The notes under the pieces: generated by a model
The model's input: only the letters and a program-made list of their open reading frames with translations
The model's database searches: none
What the model was told of the DNA's origin: nothing
Made by a program: the position numbers and the translations under genes
Shown here: in pieces, positions 19,129 through 28,362 of the stretch
Position numbering within the stretch: position 1 is the stretch's first letter
Layout of the letters: the number at the start of each line of letters is the position of its first letter
DNA from: Saccharobesus litoralis
Lineage (GTDB): Bacteria > Pseudomonadota > Gammaproteobacteria > Enterobacterales > Alteromonadaceae
Direction: 5' to 3'
Length of the DNA: 64,000 nt
NCBI RefSeq assembly: GCF_003063625.1
Contig: NZ_CP026604.1
Coordinates: 4,070,065 to 4,134,064 of the forward strand

Positions 19129-19865
19129 AGGGTAACTTCCTCACTAAAATTAATGTGCGCTGTTTTTAACATTTGTTGGTAGCTGATGTCTAATTTACAA
19201 CGAATATCGAGATTTGCGTTTGTGACTGGGTGCGGAATGATCATACGCTCGGCGTGTAATGCTAACCTTGCCTCACTATTTTGATTTTTAAAATAGCGGT
19301 TGTACTTATTGTCTCCATAATTGACATCATAAATAATTGGATGGCGTAAATGGGCAAGATGTCGACGAATTTGATGTTTACGCCCTTCTCTAGGATATAA
19401 GCGAACTAAGCTAAAACGCGAACTGGGGTAGCGATTAATTTCGACCGGTATTTCACTACTTGCCACTCTCTCATAGGCAGTGAATGCCGATTTTGCTTCC
19501 GGTGTTTTGGATGCATCCTTATCTGCTAATTTATCCAATTGTTCAACTAATGGATAGTCTATCTCACCTTTTTCAGGTATATACCCTCGGCATAATGCAA
19601 GATACTGTTTTTTAACTAATCGCTGCTCAATCGATAAGCATATTTTACGCGCAATATCTGACGATAATGCCATTATTAAAACACCACTGGTTGGCCTATC
19701 AAGTCTATGCACGGGATAAACATATTGACCGATCTGATCCCGCACCGTTTGCAAGGCAAATTCAGTTTCATGCTTATCAATTAATGATCTATGCACTAGC
19801 AACCCCGATGGTTTATTAACAGCAATGAGGTAATCATCTTGGTATAAAACGTCAAGCTCGCGCAT
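19125..19865 (-). CDS. truC: tRNA pseudouridine(65) synthase TruC
   Basis: RluA-family pseudouridine synthase that modifies U65 in tRNA. The catalytic Asp is in the HRLDRPTSGVL motif, and NKPSGLLVHRS near the N terminus matches TruC. The EGRKHQIRRHLAHLRHPI and YGDNKYNRYF segments complete the family pattern. 246 residues; no S4 domain, consistent with TruC. It is the middle gene of the yqcC-truC-yqcA operon, 2 bp from yqcC and overlapping yqcA. Confidence 0.94.
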   Translation of the reverse strand: MRELDVLYQDDYLIAVNKPSGLLVHRSLIDKHETEFALQTVRDQIGQYVYPVHRLDRPTSGVLIMALSSDIARKICLSIEQRLVKKQYLALCRGYIPEKGEIDYPLVEQLDKLADKDASKTPEAKSAFTAYERVASSEIPVEINRYPSSRFSLVRLYPREGRKHQIRRHLAHLRHPIIYDVNYGDNKYNRYFKNQNSEARLALHAERMIIPHPVTNANLDIRCKLDISYQQMLKTAHINFSEEVTL

Positions 19866-19867
19866 AA

Positions 19868-20191
19868 CTACGACTCGTTGAAATAGTTATCTAAGGTTTG
19901 AATAACCTGCATGACTTTGCTTAAGTCTTGTTTGTATTCTTTAAACGCTTCTTCGGCAATTGGCATTAACTTCATATTCGGCGGCAGTGGCGCGCCCGAA
20001 TCTATCATGGCATGAAACCGACTAATTAAAACAAATTGCAACCACTGTTCAAACGCTAAGGTGTCTAAACAAAAAGGTTGAGTGCTAGCCAATGCCTCTT
20101 TTGAAGGTTTAGTAATTGACCACAAACCGCAATTTAGCATGGCTTGTTCTAACTCATTTAATATTATTTTAACTTGAAGTGGGTTTGGCAT
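19868..20191 (-). CDS. yqcC: YqcC family protein (DUF446)
   Basis: A small helical protein of 107 residues. The sequence around FCLDTLAFEQWLQFVLISRFHAMI matches the conserved core of the DUF446/YqcC family, whose function is unknown. It is the first gene of an operon with truC and yqcA, an arrangement conserved in E. coli. The conserved linkage suggests a role connected to tRNA modification, but this is inference. Confidence 0.88.
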   Translation of the reverse strand: MPNPLQVKIILNELEQAMLNCGLWSITKPSKEALASTQPFCLDTLAFEQWLQFVLISRFHAMIDSGAPLPPNMKLMPIAEEAFKEYKQDLSKVMQVIQTLDNYFNES

Positions 20192-20266
20192 GGCAGATGG
20201 TTAAACCGGAAAACTTGAAAGTGGTTGATTATACGTTTGAAAAAGATAATCTCAATTTTCACTGGT

Positions 20267-20394
20267 TATAGTCTTCTCGCTCAGATTTTATGGTTCATTG
20301 TCTGCGCTTCTCGCCCCAATCACATAGTAGAGCATATGCTCATGGGGTCTCGAAGCTTGACAGCTTCCCCTAAAACCCGATCGCTTTGACTATA
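20267..20394 (+). repeat. Miniature inverted-repeat element, copy A
   Basis: A 128-bp element bounded by TATAGTC and GACTATA. The end repeats extend imperfectly to about 27 bp. Inside are the perfect 12-bp palindrome GAGCATATGCTC, flanked by CCCC and GGGG, and a second hairpin GAAGC/GCTTC. Three further copies occur at 35664, 59081 (inverted) and 62694. No coding capacity. TA at both ends is compatible with a TA target duplication. It fills most of the 332-bp gap between yqcC and the DUF3549 gene. Confidence 0.85.
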
Positions 20395-20487
20395 TTTAAA
20401 AAATGCAGCTTGTTGAACCATACATTAAATTTAAGCTTTGGCGAAAAGTGGCTTCCGTTGTGCGGTAGCATCTTGTGTTGAGAAGAG

Positions 20488-20493
20488 TATAAT
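20488..20493 (+). promoter_or_regulatory. Candidate -10 box for the DUF3549-DUF3301-rdgC cluster
   Basis: A consensus TATAAT lies 31 bp before the GTG start at 20524. No good -35 box is found at 17 bp. A transcription start about 7 bp downstream would give a leader of only some 25 nt. Weak but plausible. Confidence 0.35.
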
Positions 20494-20523
20494 GCGCACA
20501 GAATTAATCCTTCCCTTAATGCT

Positions 20524-21576
20524 GTGCAACAAAATATACAAACTCTCTATCAATTATTAGATGTCGCGGGCTGTGATTACGCTGTTTACGATACCGGACG
20601 CCTTGTAACTAAAATTTCGAATAACGACTTTATTGCATTTGAGGATGGCCTGAAGCCCTACCCTACGCCAATTCAACAAATGGCCAAGTTTGCCCTTGTG
20701 TATTGGCCTAAACAAAGTAAACATAACCCTTATATTTGGTTTTTAAATCTACCGATAGATGAAGAAAGCTTGATTAACTCGGGGGCTAGAAACCATTTTG
20801 TCAGTATTATTACTGAAGCATTGGGTTCAACGTTTGCAGCAGAAGATAGTGCTCAACAAAAAATCCCCGACAACCCATATATAAAACCACCAGAAGAGAA
20901 GAAACTGGCCATTTTAAACGCCAAAGTTAAGCAAGACTTAGGGCAACCAGCGTCACCCGAATACTTAAAATGTGCCGCATATTTTGAAAACTACCAAGCT
21001 GGAACTCAACAAGCATCGTCATGGCAACAGTTGTCAACCCAAGGTATGGCCGACTTCGTAACTGATTTAACCCTGCCTAATAATCAAAATAGCTTTGATA
21101 ACGTTTATTTTGATTTACCGTTAGCTTTGCAAACGGAATTAGCAAGTTTACTAGAACATGCGGTTATCTCTCGCGCTTTAGCAAACCGCCTAATACGTTC
21201 CGTTAGGCAACAACAATTTACACTTGACCAATCATTAACCAATAGCCTGCGTATATTAGCCAGTCACGCCAATTCTCAAAACTTCAGAGAATTATTGATT
21301 GACTTATTAGCAACAGAAAGTGGTAAATCGACTGATGTGTTAACGGTTTTAGTCGCTAGAAATTGGTCTGCTTTGCAACAAGATATCTGTCTAGTCGCAT
21401 TTTTAGAGCATATCGCAGTAAATACCTCGCCCAGCGTATTTAATGCTTTATTTGCGGATTTAGTGGCAATCCCTTCTTTGCGCAAGCCAATTTTCCAATT
21501 GCTAGCAGAAGAGCTGATGTTACCCGAAACGCGAAAAGCATTACGTAATATGGTTAGCAGCCAACAGCGAGTTTAG
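20524..21576 (+). CDS. DUF3549 family protein
   Basis: 350 residues, a predicted soluble protein without signal peptide. The N-terminal stretch (LLDVAGCDYAVYDTGRLVTKIS, then YPTPIQQMAKFALVYWP) and the helical C-terminal half fit DUF3549, an uncharacterised family of Alteromonadales and Vibrionales. The GTG at 20524 is the only reasonable start near the conserved N terminus; no strong Shine-Dalgarno precedes it. The stop is followed after 1 bp by the ATG of the DUF3301 gene, so the two are translationally coupled. Function unknown. Confidence 0.75.
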   Translation: MQQNIQTLYQLLDVAGCDYAVYDTGRLVTKISNNDFIAFEDGLKPYPTPIQQMAKFALVYWPKQSKHNPYIWFLNLPIDEESLINSGARNHFVSIITEALGSTFAAEDSAQQKIPDNPYIKPPEEKKLAILNAKVKQDLGQPASPEYLKCAAYFENYQAGTQQASSWQQLSTQGMADFVTDLTLPNNQNSFDNVYFDLPLALQTELASLLEHAVISRALANRLIRSVRQQQFTLDQSLTNSLRILASHANSQNFRELLIDLLATESGKSTDVLTVLVARNWSALQQDICLVAFLEHIAVNTSPSVFNALFADLVAIPSLRKPIFQLLAEELMLPETRKALRNMVSSQQRV

Positions 21577-21577
21577 T

Positions 21578-21883
21578 ATGCAAGTTTTAGATATATTAAT
21601 ACTCGCGTTAATTTTGGCTGTGTGTATGCAGTTTTGGCAACTGCGCAAGCAAGCCGAACAAGCACTGCTGATTGCCCAGAATTATTGCGAAAAAAATAAC
21701 TTACAATTTATCTCTTGCGCTCGCAGCACCACTAAATTATGTTTCTTTAAACAACAATTTGCGGTATGGCAAAGCCAATATATTTTTGAATTTAGTGGCA
21801 ATGGTGAAGATAAAGCCCAAGGCCATTTAACGATAGAAAACCAAAGATTAATCGACATCAGTTGCGATGCCTATCGCATTTAA
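21578..21883 (+). CDS. DUF3301 family small membrane protein
   Basis: 101 residues. An N-terminal transmembrane helix (about 5-22) precedes a cytoplasmic domain with conserved features of DUF3301 (QAEQALLIAQNYCEKNNLQFIS, then VWQSQYIFEFSGNGEDKAQGHLTIENQRL). It is immediately downstream of the DUF3549 gene and upstream of rdgC. This order recurs in related bacteria in my recollection. Function unknown. Confidence 0.78.
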   Translation: MQVLDILILALILAVCMQFWQLRKQAEQALLIAQNYCEKNNLQFISCARSTTKLCFFKQQFAVWQSQYIFEFSGNGEDKAQGHLTIENQRLIDISCDAYRI

Positions 21884-21934
21884 TATTCAATTCCAGCGCC
21901 AGATTTGAGCACTACATTAAAAAGAGAATGACAC

Positions 21935-22843
21935 ATGTGGTTTAAAAACGCCCTTTTCTACCAATTTACCAAGCCTTTTGAATTAAACCAAAATGAACTG
22001 GAAGAACAACTCGGTAACTTTACATTTAAGCCCTGTGGCAATACAGAAATTCAATCGTATGGTTGGGCACCTTCATTAGCACCAAATGCTCAAAATTTAG
22101 TACACCAAGCCGGTGATTTCTTGTTAATTAATCTTAAAAAGCAAGAAAAAGTACTGCCTGCTTCGGTTGTTAAAGAATTATTAGAAGAAAAATGTAAAAC
22201 GATTGAGCAAGCTGAAGGCAGAAAAGTAAAAGGTAAAGAAAAACAAAATATTAAAGAAGAATTAATACATAGTTTACTACCACAAGCTTTTGTCAAATCT
22301 TCTTTCACTCAAGCTTTTATCGCTAAAAAGTCTGGCTTTATTATTGTTGATAGTGCGAGTTCTAGTAAAGCAGAAGAAATACTTGCTTACTTGCGCAAAA
22401 CATTAGGTACTCTACCCGTTGTTCCGTTAGATATTGAATCACCCGTGATGGCGGAGTTAAATGAATGGGTCAGAGGTAAAACACCAGCCAATATTGAATT
22501 AGGTGCTGAAGTCGAATTTAAAGACTTTGCCGAAGATGAAGGGACAATTAAAGCCAAAAATATTGCCCTAGATTCTGATGATATTCAAAACCACTTAGAT
22601 ACAGGTAAATTTGTTACGAAGCTGGCGATCGACTGGGATGAAACACTGTCGTGCATTATTCAGGATGATTTAGCCATAAAACGCATTAAATTTTCTGACG
22701 AATTGAAAGGCCAAAATGACGACATTACAGAGGATGACCATTTAGCCAAACTCGATGCTGATTTCATCTTAATGTCGGCTGAACTCACTCGCTTTATTGA
22801 ATATTTAGCCGAATTATTTGCCAGTCAAGATCAAGAAAACTAG
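21935..22843 (+). CDS. rdgC: Recombination-associated protein RdgC
   Basis: RdgC is a ring-shaped dimeric DNA-binding protein that limits RecA loading. The conserved start MWFKNALFYQFTKPF and the PFxLxxxELEEQLGNFTFKPCGNTEIQSYGWAPSL region are diagnostic, and the 302-residue length matches E. coli (303). Cytoplasmic, nucleoid-associated. Start at the ATG at 21935 with AAGAGAA upstream. A strong terminator follows the stop by 28 bp. Confidence 0.95.
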   Translation: MWFKNALFYQFTKPFELNQNELEEQLGNFTFKPCGNTEIQSYGWAPSLAPNAQNLVHQAGDFLLINLKKQEKVLPASVVKELLEEKCKTIEQAEGRKVKGKEKQNIKEELIHSLLPQAFVKSSFTQAFIAKKSGFIIVDSASSSKAEEILAYLRKTLGTLPVVPLDIESPVMAELNEWVRGKTPANIELGAEVEFKDFAEDEGTIKAKNIALDSDDIQNHLDTGKFVTKLAIDWDETLSCIIQDDLAIKRIKFSDELKGQNDDITEDDHLAKLDADFILMSAELTRFIEYLAELFASQDQEN

Positions 22844-22870
22844 TCTGCTAGTCGATTAAAAAATTGCATA

Positions 22871-22905
22871 AAAAAGCCCGAGTGAATTGTTCACTCGGGC
22901 TTTTT
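22871..22905. terminator. Bidirectional terminator between rdgC and zipA
   Basis: A perfect 16-bp stem: AAAAAGCCCGAGTGAA (22871-22886) with its complement at 22890-22905 around a TTG loop. The A/T ends provide a U tract in both directions. It terminates convergent rdgC and zipA. Confidence 0.93.
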
Positions 22906-22941
22906 ATTGTTGAATTTTTAGCTCAATAGAACTTTAAAATA

Positions 22942-23841
22942 TTAAGCCTTTAACAGCTGTCTGCGTTCATATTCACGAATACGTTCAACATAATGCTGAA
23001 CCGTTTGCCGAGTTAATACACTACGCTGACCATCTAAAACTTGACCGTTAAACTCGGCCGCTAATTTTTTAGCCGCATTATGCATCATATTAAACACTTG
23101 AGTGGCTTCGCCTTTTACTGGCAAGGTCATAAACAAAGAGATACCTTGCGACGAAAATGTCTCCATGTTGTCTATGTCGAAGGTGCCAGGGTTAAACATA
23201 TTCGCCAAACTAAATAACACGTCACCATCTCCCGAACTTTCTTCATGACGGTGAAAAATCGCCATTTCACCAAATTTAAAGCCTAAGGTCAGTAAAAATG
23301 GTAGTAACGCAGCCCCCGAGATAACCTGCCCTTCAGGTACGACAACATTTAGTATTAATACTTGATCAGGTTCAGAAGTGGCTTCAGGTTCTGCACTGGC
23401 GTTAGTAGCATTAGTCACTTTAGTGCTGTCTTCAACCGTTTGAGGTTCAGGTTCAATATCTACCGAGCTTAAGGCTGCATCATCGATTGAACGGGTCTCG
23501 GCTGGCAACTCCATCTCAAGTTGTCCCTCATCAAAATTAGGTTCAACTCGTTGTTTAGTTGGTTCTGGTTCTATTTTGGCTTTACGAGAAAAAAGGCTCG
23601 ATTTCTCTTTTACGACTTTTTCTTTAACTATTGTTTCATTGGCGGGTTTTACTTTGACATCCTCAGCCGCTGACGAGTTATCTTCTATCGTTTCTGAAGA
23701 CGACATGTTTAATTTAGCTGATCGAGGCGCATCAGCAATTTCATCTTGATTATTTTTACGGACTGTCCACATACCATGAACAATTAGCGCGACAACGGCT
23801 AACACACCTAAAACCATTAATACAATGCGAAGATCATCCAT
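22942..23841 (-). CDS. zipA: Cell division protein ZipA
   Basis: Inner-membrane anchor for FtsZ at the division ring. It begins with an N-terminal transmembrane helix (LRIVLMVLGVLAVVALIVHGMWTV) followed directly by basic residues. A long charged linker (about 30-155) is rich in Glu and Val. The C-terminal FtsZ-binding domain (about 160-295) includes ILNVVVPEGQVISGAALLPFLLTLGFKFGEMAIFHR and VFNMMHNAAKKLAAEFNGQVLDGQR. 299 residues. It starts 15 bp after smc, so the two form an operon. The ligA gene that often follows zipA is absent; a terminator comes instead. Confidence 0.93.
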   Translation of the reverse strand: MDDLRIVLMVLGVLAVVALIVHGMWTVRKNNQDEIADAPRSAKLNMSSSETIEDNSSAAEDVKVKPANETIVKEKVVKEKSSLFSRKAKIEPEPTKQRVEPNFDEGQLEMELPAETRSIDDAALSSVDIEPEPQTVEDSTKVTNATNASAEPEATSEPDQVLILNVVVPEGQVISGAALLPFLLTLGFKFGEMAIFHRHEESSGDGDVLFSLANMFNPGTFDIDNMETFSSQGISLFMTLPVKGEATQVFNMMHNAAKKLAAEFNGQVLDGQRSVLTRQTVQHYVERIREYERRQLLKA

Positions 23842-23856
23842 TGTTTACTATTCTCT

Positions 23857-26800
23857 CTATGAGGCTTCTGCGAGCTCTATTGCTTTATCTACATCAACGG
23901 CAACCATACGCGAGCAACCAGGCTCTTGCATAGTAACACCGACTAAATTGGTCGCCATTTCCATAGCGATCTTATTATGGGAAATAAATATAAATTGTAC
24001 GCTGGCCGACATTTCATTAACTAATCGGCAAAAACGCCCTACGTTAGCATCATCTAACGGTGCATCGACTTCATCCAACATACAAAATGGGGCTGGATTA
24101 AGTCTAAATATGGCAAACACCAATGATAATGCGGTCAACGCTTTTTCTCCACCGGAAAGTAGATGGATTGTACTATTTCTTTTACCCGGTGGCCTAGCCA
24201 TAATTGTAACACCGGTGTCGAGTAAATCTTCACCTGTAAGTTCTAACCATGCAGCGCCACCACCAAACACTTTAGGGAATAACCGTTGTAAGTCGTCATT
24301 TACCACATCAAATGTTTGTTTAAATTTAGTGCGCGTTTCACGATCAATTTTACGTATCGCCTCTTCAAGCGTTTCTAACGCAGAAACCAAATCGTCATGT
24401 TGGGCATCCAAATATTGTTTTCGTTCACTTTGATGTTCATATTCTTCAATGGCCGCGAGATTAATCGCGCCAAGACGGTTTATCGCTTGAGTAGTTTTTT
24501 CAAGTTCTTGCGACCAAATTTGCTCATCTGCTTCTTCAGGTAGGCTTTGTAATACATCCTTTAAATGTTGGCCGGTATCATTTAATGCCTCTAAAACAGA
24601 ATTAGCCCGTACATGATACCCTTCTCGTTCAACTTGTAGCGCTGATATTTCATCACGTAATTTTTGAGCTCGAGCAAATACACCATGTTGGCCTTTTTCT
24701 AACTCGTTAATTTCATCATCAACTTGGCTTAGCGCGTTGGCTACTTCGACCCGCTGAACATCTATTTCTGCTTTTTGTTCCAAGCTTTCTTGCAGTTGGA
24801 TAGCCGCTTCTTCTAATGGAAGATCAATATCGTCAAGCTCCATTTGCATTTCAACACCACGCTCATCTATGGTTTGCACACGTTGCTTTGCACTAGTAAT
24901 GGCTTGAGTCGCTGTAGCTATTTGACCTTGAGTACTTTGTATTTTTAAGACAGCTTGGTGTAATGTATTTTTTTGTTGATCTAAGGTTTGCCTAGCCAAA
25001 CTAACCGATTGACTCAATTGCGTTTTTTGTTGATTGGCGTTTTGTTGGTTTGATTCTAGGTCGATAAGCTGCTCTTGGATAGTTTCCAAGTTCATTTGCA
25101 ACTCTTCTTTTTCCATTAGTTCTTCTTCAAGTGCTAATTTTTGCTCGTCTAACTCTTCCATTAATCGAGCTTTACGCTGCTTGCCATCAGCTTGCTGGCT
25201 TTTGACTTGTTGTAGTTCTAATGAAAGCTTATTAATAAGTTGTCCAGTTTGATTTGATTGTTGAACCAAACTTTTGTAATCGTTGGATGCTTGCTCCAAT
25301 TTGATTTCAACATCTTCCTTTTGTTGTGTTGCCAGTTGAACTTGGTCTGTCAGTTGATTCAATAGCGCTTGCTTATCTAGCAAATCATTTTTCAGGGCCA
25401 AAACGCTATCTTGATGATTACCTGGTATATAGCACCAATCATTGCCGTACCAATATCCCGTTTGTGATATGACACTGGTAAACGCACCAAGCGAATGGCA
25501 AGCAAGCTCGGTATCAATCAGCACATTATTGAGCAATCGAATAACAAAATCAGGAGCCTGAACTTTAGTCGCCAATGTATTAGCTATAATTTGTGGTTTC
25601 TGTTCAGACTTTTCAGATGAACTTAATGAAATTAAATAGTTGGCCGCACTCGCGTTTTGTAACTGGCTAACCTCGTTATTATTTACTTGTGTATGAGTGA
25701 TTAAAGCTGAACTGTATTGATTCAGCACGGTTTCTACCGCAAGCTCCCACCCAGGTTCTACACTTATTAAATCAAATAACCCACCTTGAATATGAATACC
25801 TAGATCATCTAAGCATTTTTCAAGTGAAGCATCGTCTTGATTGTGACTGCGTTCAATTAAGGTTTCTAACGACGCAATTTGGCCGTGGCATTTCTGCAAA
25901 GCAGTTTGCGCGATTTGTACAGATTGTGAATGCGTTTTTAATTGTTCATTGAGTTGTTCAATATTAACTTCGCTTTCGACTATTTGCTCTGCAAGAAATT
26001 CTTGTTCTAATTTTTGCTCGCTTAGTGCTTCTTCTAATTCAGCAGTATCAATGTCGATGGATTTGTTATCAACGTCATTTAAGTCAGTTTGTAAGCGACT
26101 AATACGTTGTTGTGACTTTGCCATCAATTGATCAATAGATACAATCCGAGCGCGTGCCGATTTTAATTCGTTGTCGATTTGATAGTATTTTTCAGATTGA
26201 GTTTGCCAGCCTTGTAACGCAGTTTCGTAATCTTGTTCTTGCTCTTCCAGATAAATTGCGGCTTCTTCAACTTGCTCTTGCAATTCTTCATGTTCAGGTT
26301 CGAGTAGAGACAAGGTTTCTTCAAGCTCAGCTAATCGTTCTTCAGCTTCTGTTAACTGGCTAGTTAGGCTCTGTTTTTCACCTTGTTGATTTTGGCTGTC
26401 ACGAACTAATGAATTTTTCTTTTCGCGCAAATGCAATTGCTGCTGTTCAGCTTTAGTAATTTGCTGAGCTATCGCAAACAATTGTTGATTAACTAACTCT
26501 AGGCTGTGCTTGTATTCTGATTGCTTGGTTTTTAACGTATCTAAATGGGTTGCACCACCAGACTGTTCCGTTAAAATTTTCTCAAGTTCAATTTGTCTTG
26601 ATTTAATATCTGAATCTAGGGTTTCAGTTTGGCTGTTTAAGCGGATCCAGCGCAAAACGCAATGCTCAGATTTATATTTGCGTTCTTTTGCTTTTAATTC
26701 TTTAAAGCGACGAGCTGCGGCTGCTTGACGTTGCAACTTTTCTAACTGTTGTTGTAGCTCGATTCGCACATCGTCTAACCGCGCCAAATTATCACGCGAA

Positions 26801-27357
26801 TGGCGGATCCTGTTTTCTGTTTCGCGCCGACGTTCTTTGTATTTAGAGATCCCTGCTGCTTCTTCAATAAATATTCTGAGTTCTTGCGGTTTGGATTCAA
26901 TTAAACGAGAGATCATGCCTTGTTCAATAATCGCGTACGAACGAGGCCCTAAACCGGTACCAAGAAAAAGCTCAGTAATGTCTTTTTTTCGACATTTATT
27001 ACCATTGAGGAAATAATTAGAAACGGCTTCTCGTGTCACTAAACGTTTAATTGAGATTTCATTGTAAGCCGCATATTCGCCTTGTAGGCGTCCTTCACTA
27101 TTATCAAAAACCAATTCAATACTGGCTTGCGAAACAGGTTTTCGTGAACTAGAACCGTTAAAAATGACATCTGTCATCGCATCGCCGCGTAAGTTTTTAG
27201 CTGAGCTTTCACCCAACACCCAACGTACAGCGTCGATAATGTTAGATTTTCCACAGCCATTAGGGCCAACGATTGCTGTCATTTGCGCTGGGAAAGGCAC
27301 TGTTGTCGGATCGACAAACGATTTAAAACCGGCCAATTTAATTTGTTTTAAGCGCAT
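23857..27357 (-). CDS. smc: Chromosome segregation ATPase SMC
   Basis: Full-length condensin ATPase of 1166 residues. The N-terminal Walker A is GPNGCGKSNIIDA near 32-44. Two long coiled-coil arms (about 170-500 and 660-1000) flank a hinge containing GLFDLISVEPGWELAVETVLN at about 520-540. The C-terminal head has the signature LSGGEKALTALSL and Walker B FCMLDEVDAPLDDAN. Enterobacteria use MukB instead, so this helps place the organism outside them. It is co-transcribed with zipA. ScpA and ScpB are not in the window. Confidence 0.97.
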   Translation of the reverse strand: MRLKQIKLAGFKSFVDPTTVPFPAQMTAIVGPNGCGKSNIIDAVRWVLGESSAKNLRGDAMTDVIFNGSSSRKPVSQASIELVFDNSEGRLQGEYAAYNEISIKRLVTREAVSNYFLNGNKCRKKDITELFLGTGLGPRSYAIIEQGMISRLIESKPQELRIFIEEAAGISKYKERRRETENRIRHSRDNLARLDDVRIELQQQLEKLQRQAAAARRFKELKAKERKYKSEHCVLRWIRLNSQTETLDSDIKSRQIELEKILTEQSGGATHLDTLKTKQSEYKHSLELVNQQLFAIAQQITKAEQQQLHLREKKNSLVRDSQNQQGEKQSLTSQLTEAEERLAELEETLSLLEPEHEELQEQVEEAAIYLEEQEQDYETALQGWQTQSEKYYQIDNELKSARARIVSIDQLMAKSQQRISRLQTDLNDVDNKSIDIDTAELEEALSEQKLEQEFLAEQIVESEVNIEQLNEQLKTHSQSVQIAQTALQKCHGQIASLETLIERSHNQDDASLEKCLDDLGIHIQGGLFDLISVEPGWELAVETVLNQYSSALITHTQVNNNEVSQLQNASAANYLISLSSSEKSEQKPQIIANTLATKVQAPDFVIRLLNNVLIDTELACHSLGAFTSVISQTGYWYGNDWCYIPGNHQDSVLALKNDLLDKQALLNQLTDQVQLATQQKEDVEIKLEQASNDYKSLVQQSNQTGQLINKLSLELQQVKSQQADGKQRKARLMEELDEQKLALEEELMEKEELQMNLETIQEQLIDLESNQQNANQQKTQLSQSVSLARQTLDQQKNTLHQAVLKIQSTQGQIATATQAITSAKQRVQTIDERGVEMQMELDDIDLPLEEAAIQLQESLEQKAEIDVQRVEVANALSQVDDEINELEKGQHGVFARAQKLRDEISALQVEREGYHVRANSVLEALNDTGQHLKDVLQSLPEEADEQIWSQELEKTTQAINRLGAINLAAIEEYEHQSERKQYLDAQHDDLVSALETLEEAIRKIDRETRTKFKQTFDVVNDDLQRLFPKVFGGGAAWLELTGEDLLDTGVTIMARPPGKRNSTIHLLSGGEKALTALSLVFAIFRLNPAPFCMLDEVDAPLDDANVGRFCRLVNEMSASVQFIFISHNKIAMEMATNLVGVTMQEPGCSRMVAVDVDKAIELAEAS

Positions 27358-27592
27358 CAGGTTAGTTAACGACTTTATAGAGAAAATTCAACATAAACGC
27401 CAAACATAACAGAAGCTTAAGCTTGTCACAATCGACTTTTAACTAATCGGGTTTTTATTAAGCTTTTTCGCTAAACCAAAATAAATAATCCTGAGTTTAC
27501 CGTAAATATATTGGTATTTAGCGGATAGGATCTTGTCACATACCCCACTTTTGATTAGTGTTGCCAAAGCTTCAAAATGGAATCAAATTTAC

Positions 27593-28282
27593 ATGAATTA
27601 TCTTTTAGATGGCTTTGGCCTAATTCAACAAAAAGGATTAAAGCGTTTTGTTTTTATCCCTCTTCTACTGAATCTCATACTGTTTTCTGCTGCCCTTTGG
27701 TGGATGAGCTTGCAATTGGATGCCATAACAAACTGGGTATACAATTTATTACCTGAATGGCTGTCTTGGTTATCCGTTCTGGTATCGCCTCTTATTATTA
27801 TCGCGACATTTGTCCTGTTTATGTTTGTTTTCACTACCGTTGCTAATTTTATCGCAGCTCCCTTTAACGGAATATTAGCGGAAAAGACAGAGGCATTATT
27901 AACCGGTCAAAGCTTAAATGATGAAACCAGTATTTCCGCCGAAGTGTCGCGCACATTAAAGCGCGAATGGCAAAAACTCATTTATTTCATTCCTAAATCG
28001 ATTGGTTTCTTATTACTGTTTTGGTTTGTGCCCGTAATTGGTCAGGTTTTATGGCTTTTATTTTCGGCTTGGTCTATGGCGATCCAATATTGTGACTACC
28101 CGTTCGATAATCACAAAATCGAGTTTGATACAATGAAGGATTCACTATGGCAGAATAAAGCGCAAAATTTATCATTCGGCGCTGGTGTGATGATCTGTAC
28201 CATGGTCCCAATAATAAACTTTTTAATCATGCCGGTTGCCGTATGTGGTGCGACTAAGATGTTTGTTGAGCGCTATCGATAA
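27593..28282 (+). CDS. cysZ: Sulfate transporter CysZ
   Basis: Inner-membrane sulfate permease feeding cysteine biosynthesis. Four to six hydrophobic helices are visible, and the family segments FIAAPFNGILAEKTEA, LKREWQKLIYFIPKS, WSMAIQYCDYPFDNHKIEF and PIINFLIMPVAVCGATKMFVE match E. coli CysZ. The frame is open from a TTG at 27533 (249 residues), but the ATG at 27593 begins next to the conserved helix-1 region and gives 229 residues; either may be right. It is divergent from smc and ends at a shared terminator. CysB, the sulfur regulator, is encoded at 51072. Confidence 0.92.
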   Translation: MNYLLDGFGLIQQKGLKRFVFIPLLLNLILFSAALWWMSLQLDAITNWVYNLLPEWLSWLSVLVSPLIIIATFVLFMFVFTTVANFIAAPFNGILAEKTEALLTGQSLNDETSISAEVSRTLKREWQKLIYFIPKSIGFLLLFWFVPVIGQVLWLLFSAWSMAIQYCDYPFDNHKIEFDTMKDSLWQNKAQNLSFGAGVMICTMVPIINFLIMPVAVCGATKMFVERYR

Positions 28283-28304
28283 AAATTGATATCGGCAAAC
28301 ACAA

Positions 28305-28335
28305 AAAGCGAGCAACTCTGCTCGCTTTATTTTAT
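28305..28335. terminator. Bidirectional terminator between cysZ and the esterase gene
   Basis: AAAGCGAGCA (28305-28314) pairs perfectly with TGCTCGCTTT (28319-28328) around ACTC, followed by an AT-rich tail on the plus strand and by TTTTTG on the minus strand. Confidence 0.85.
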
Positions 28336-28362
28336 ATTTATCAAGCGTTTAATCGTTCAATA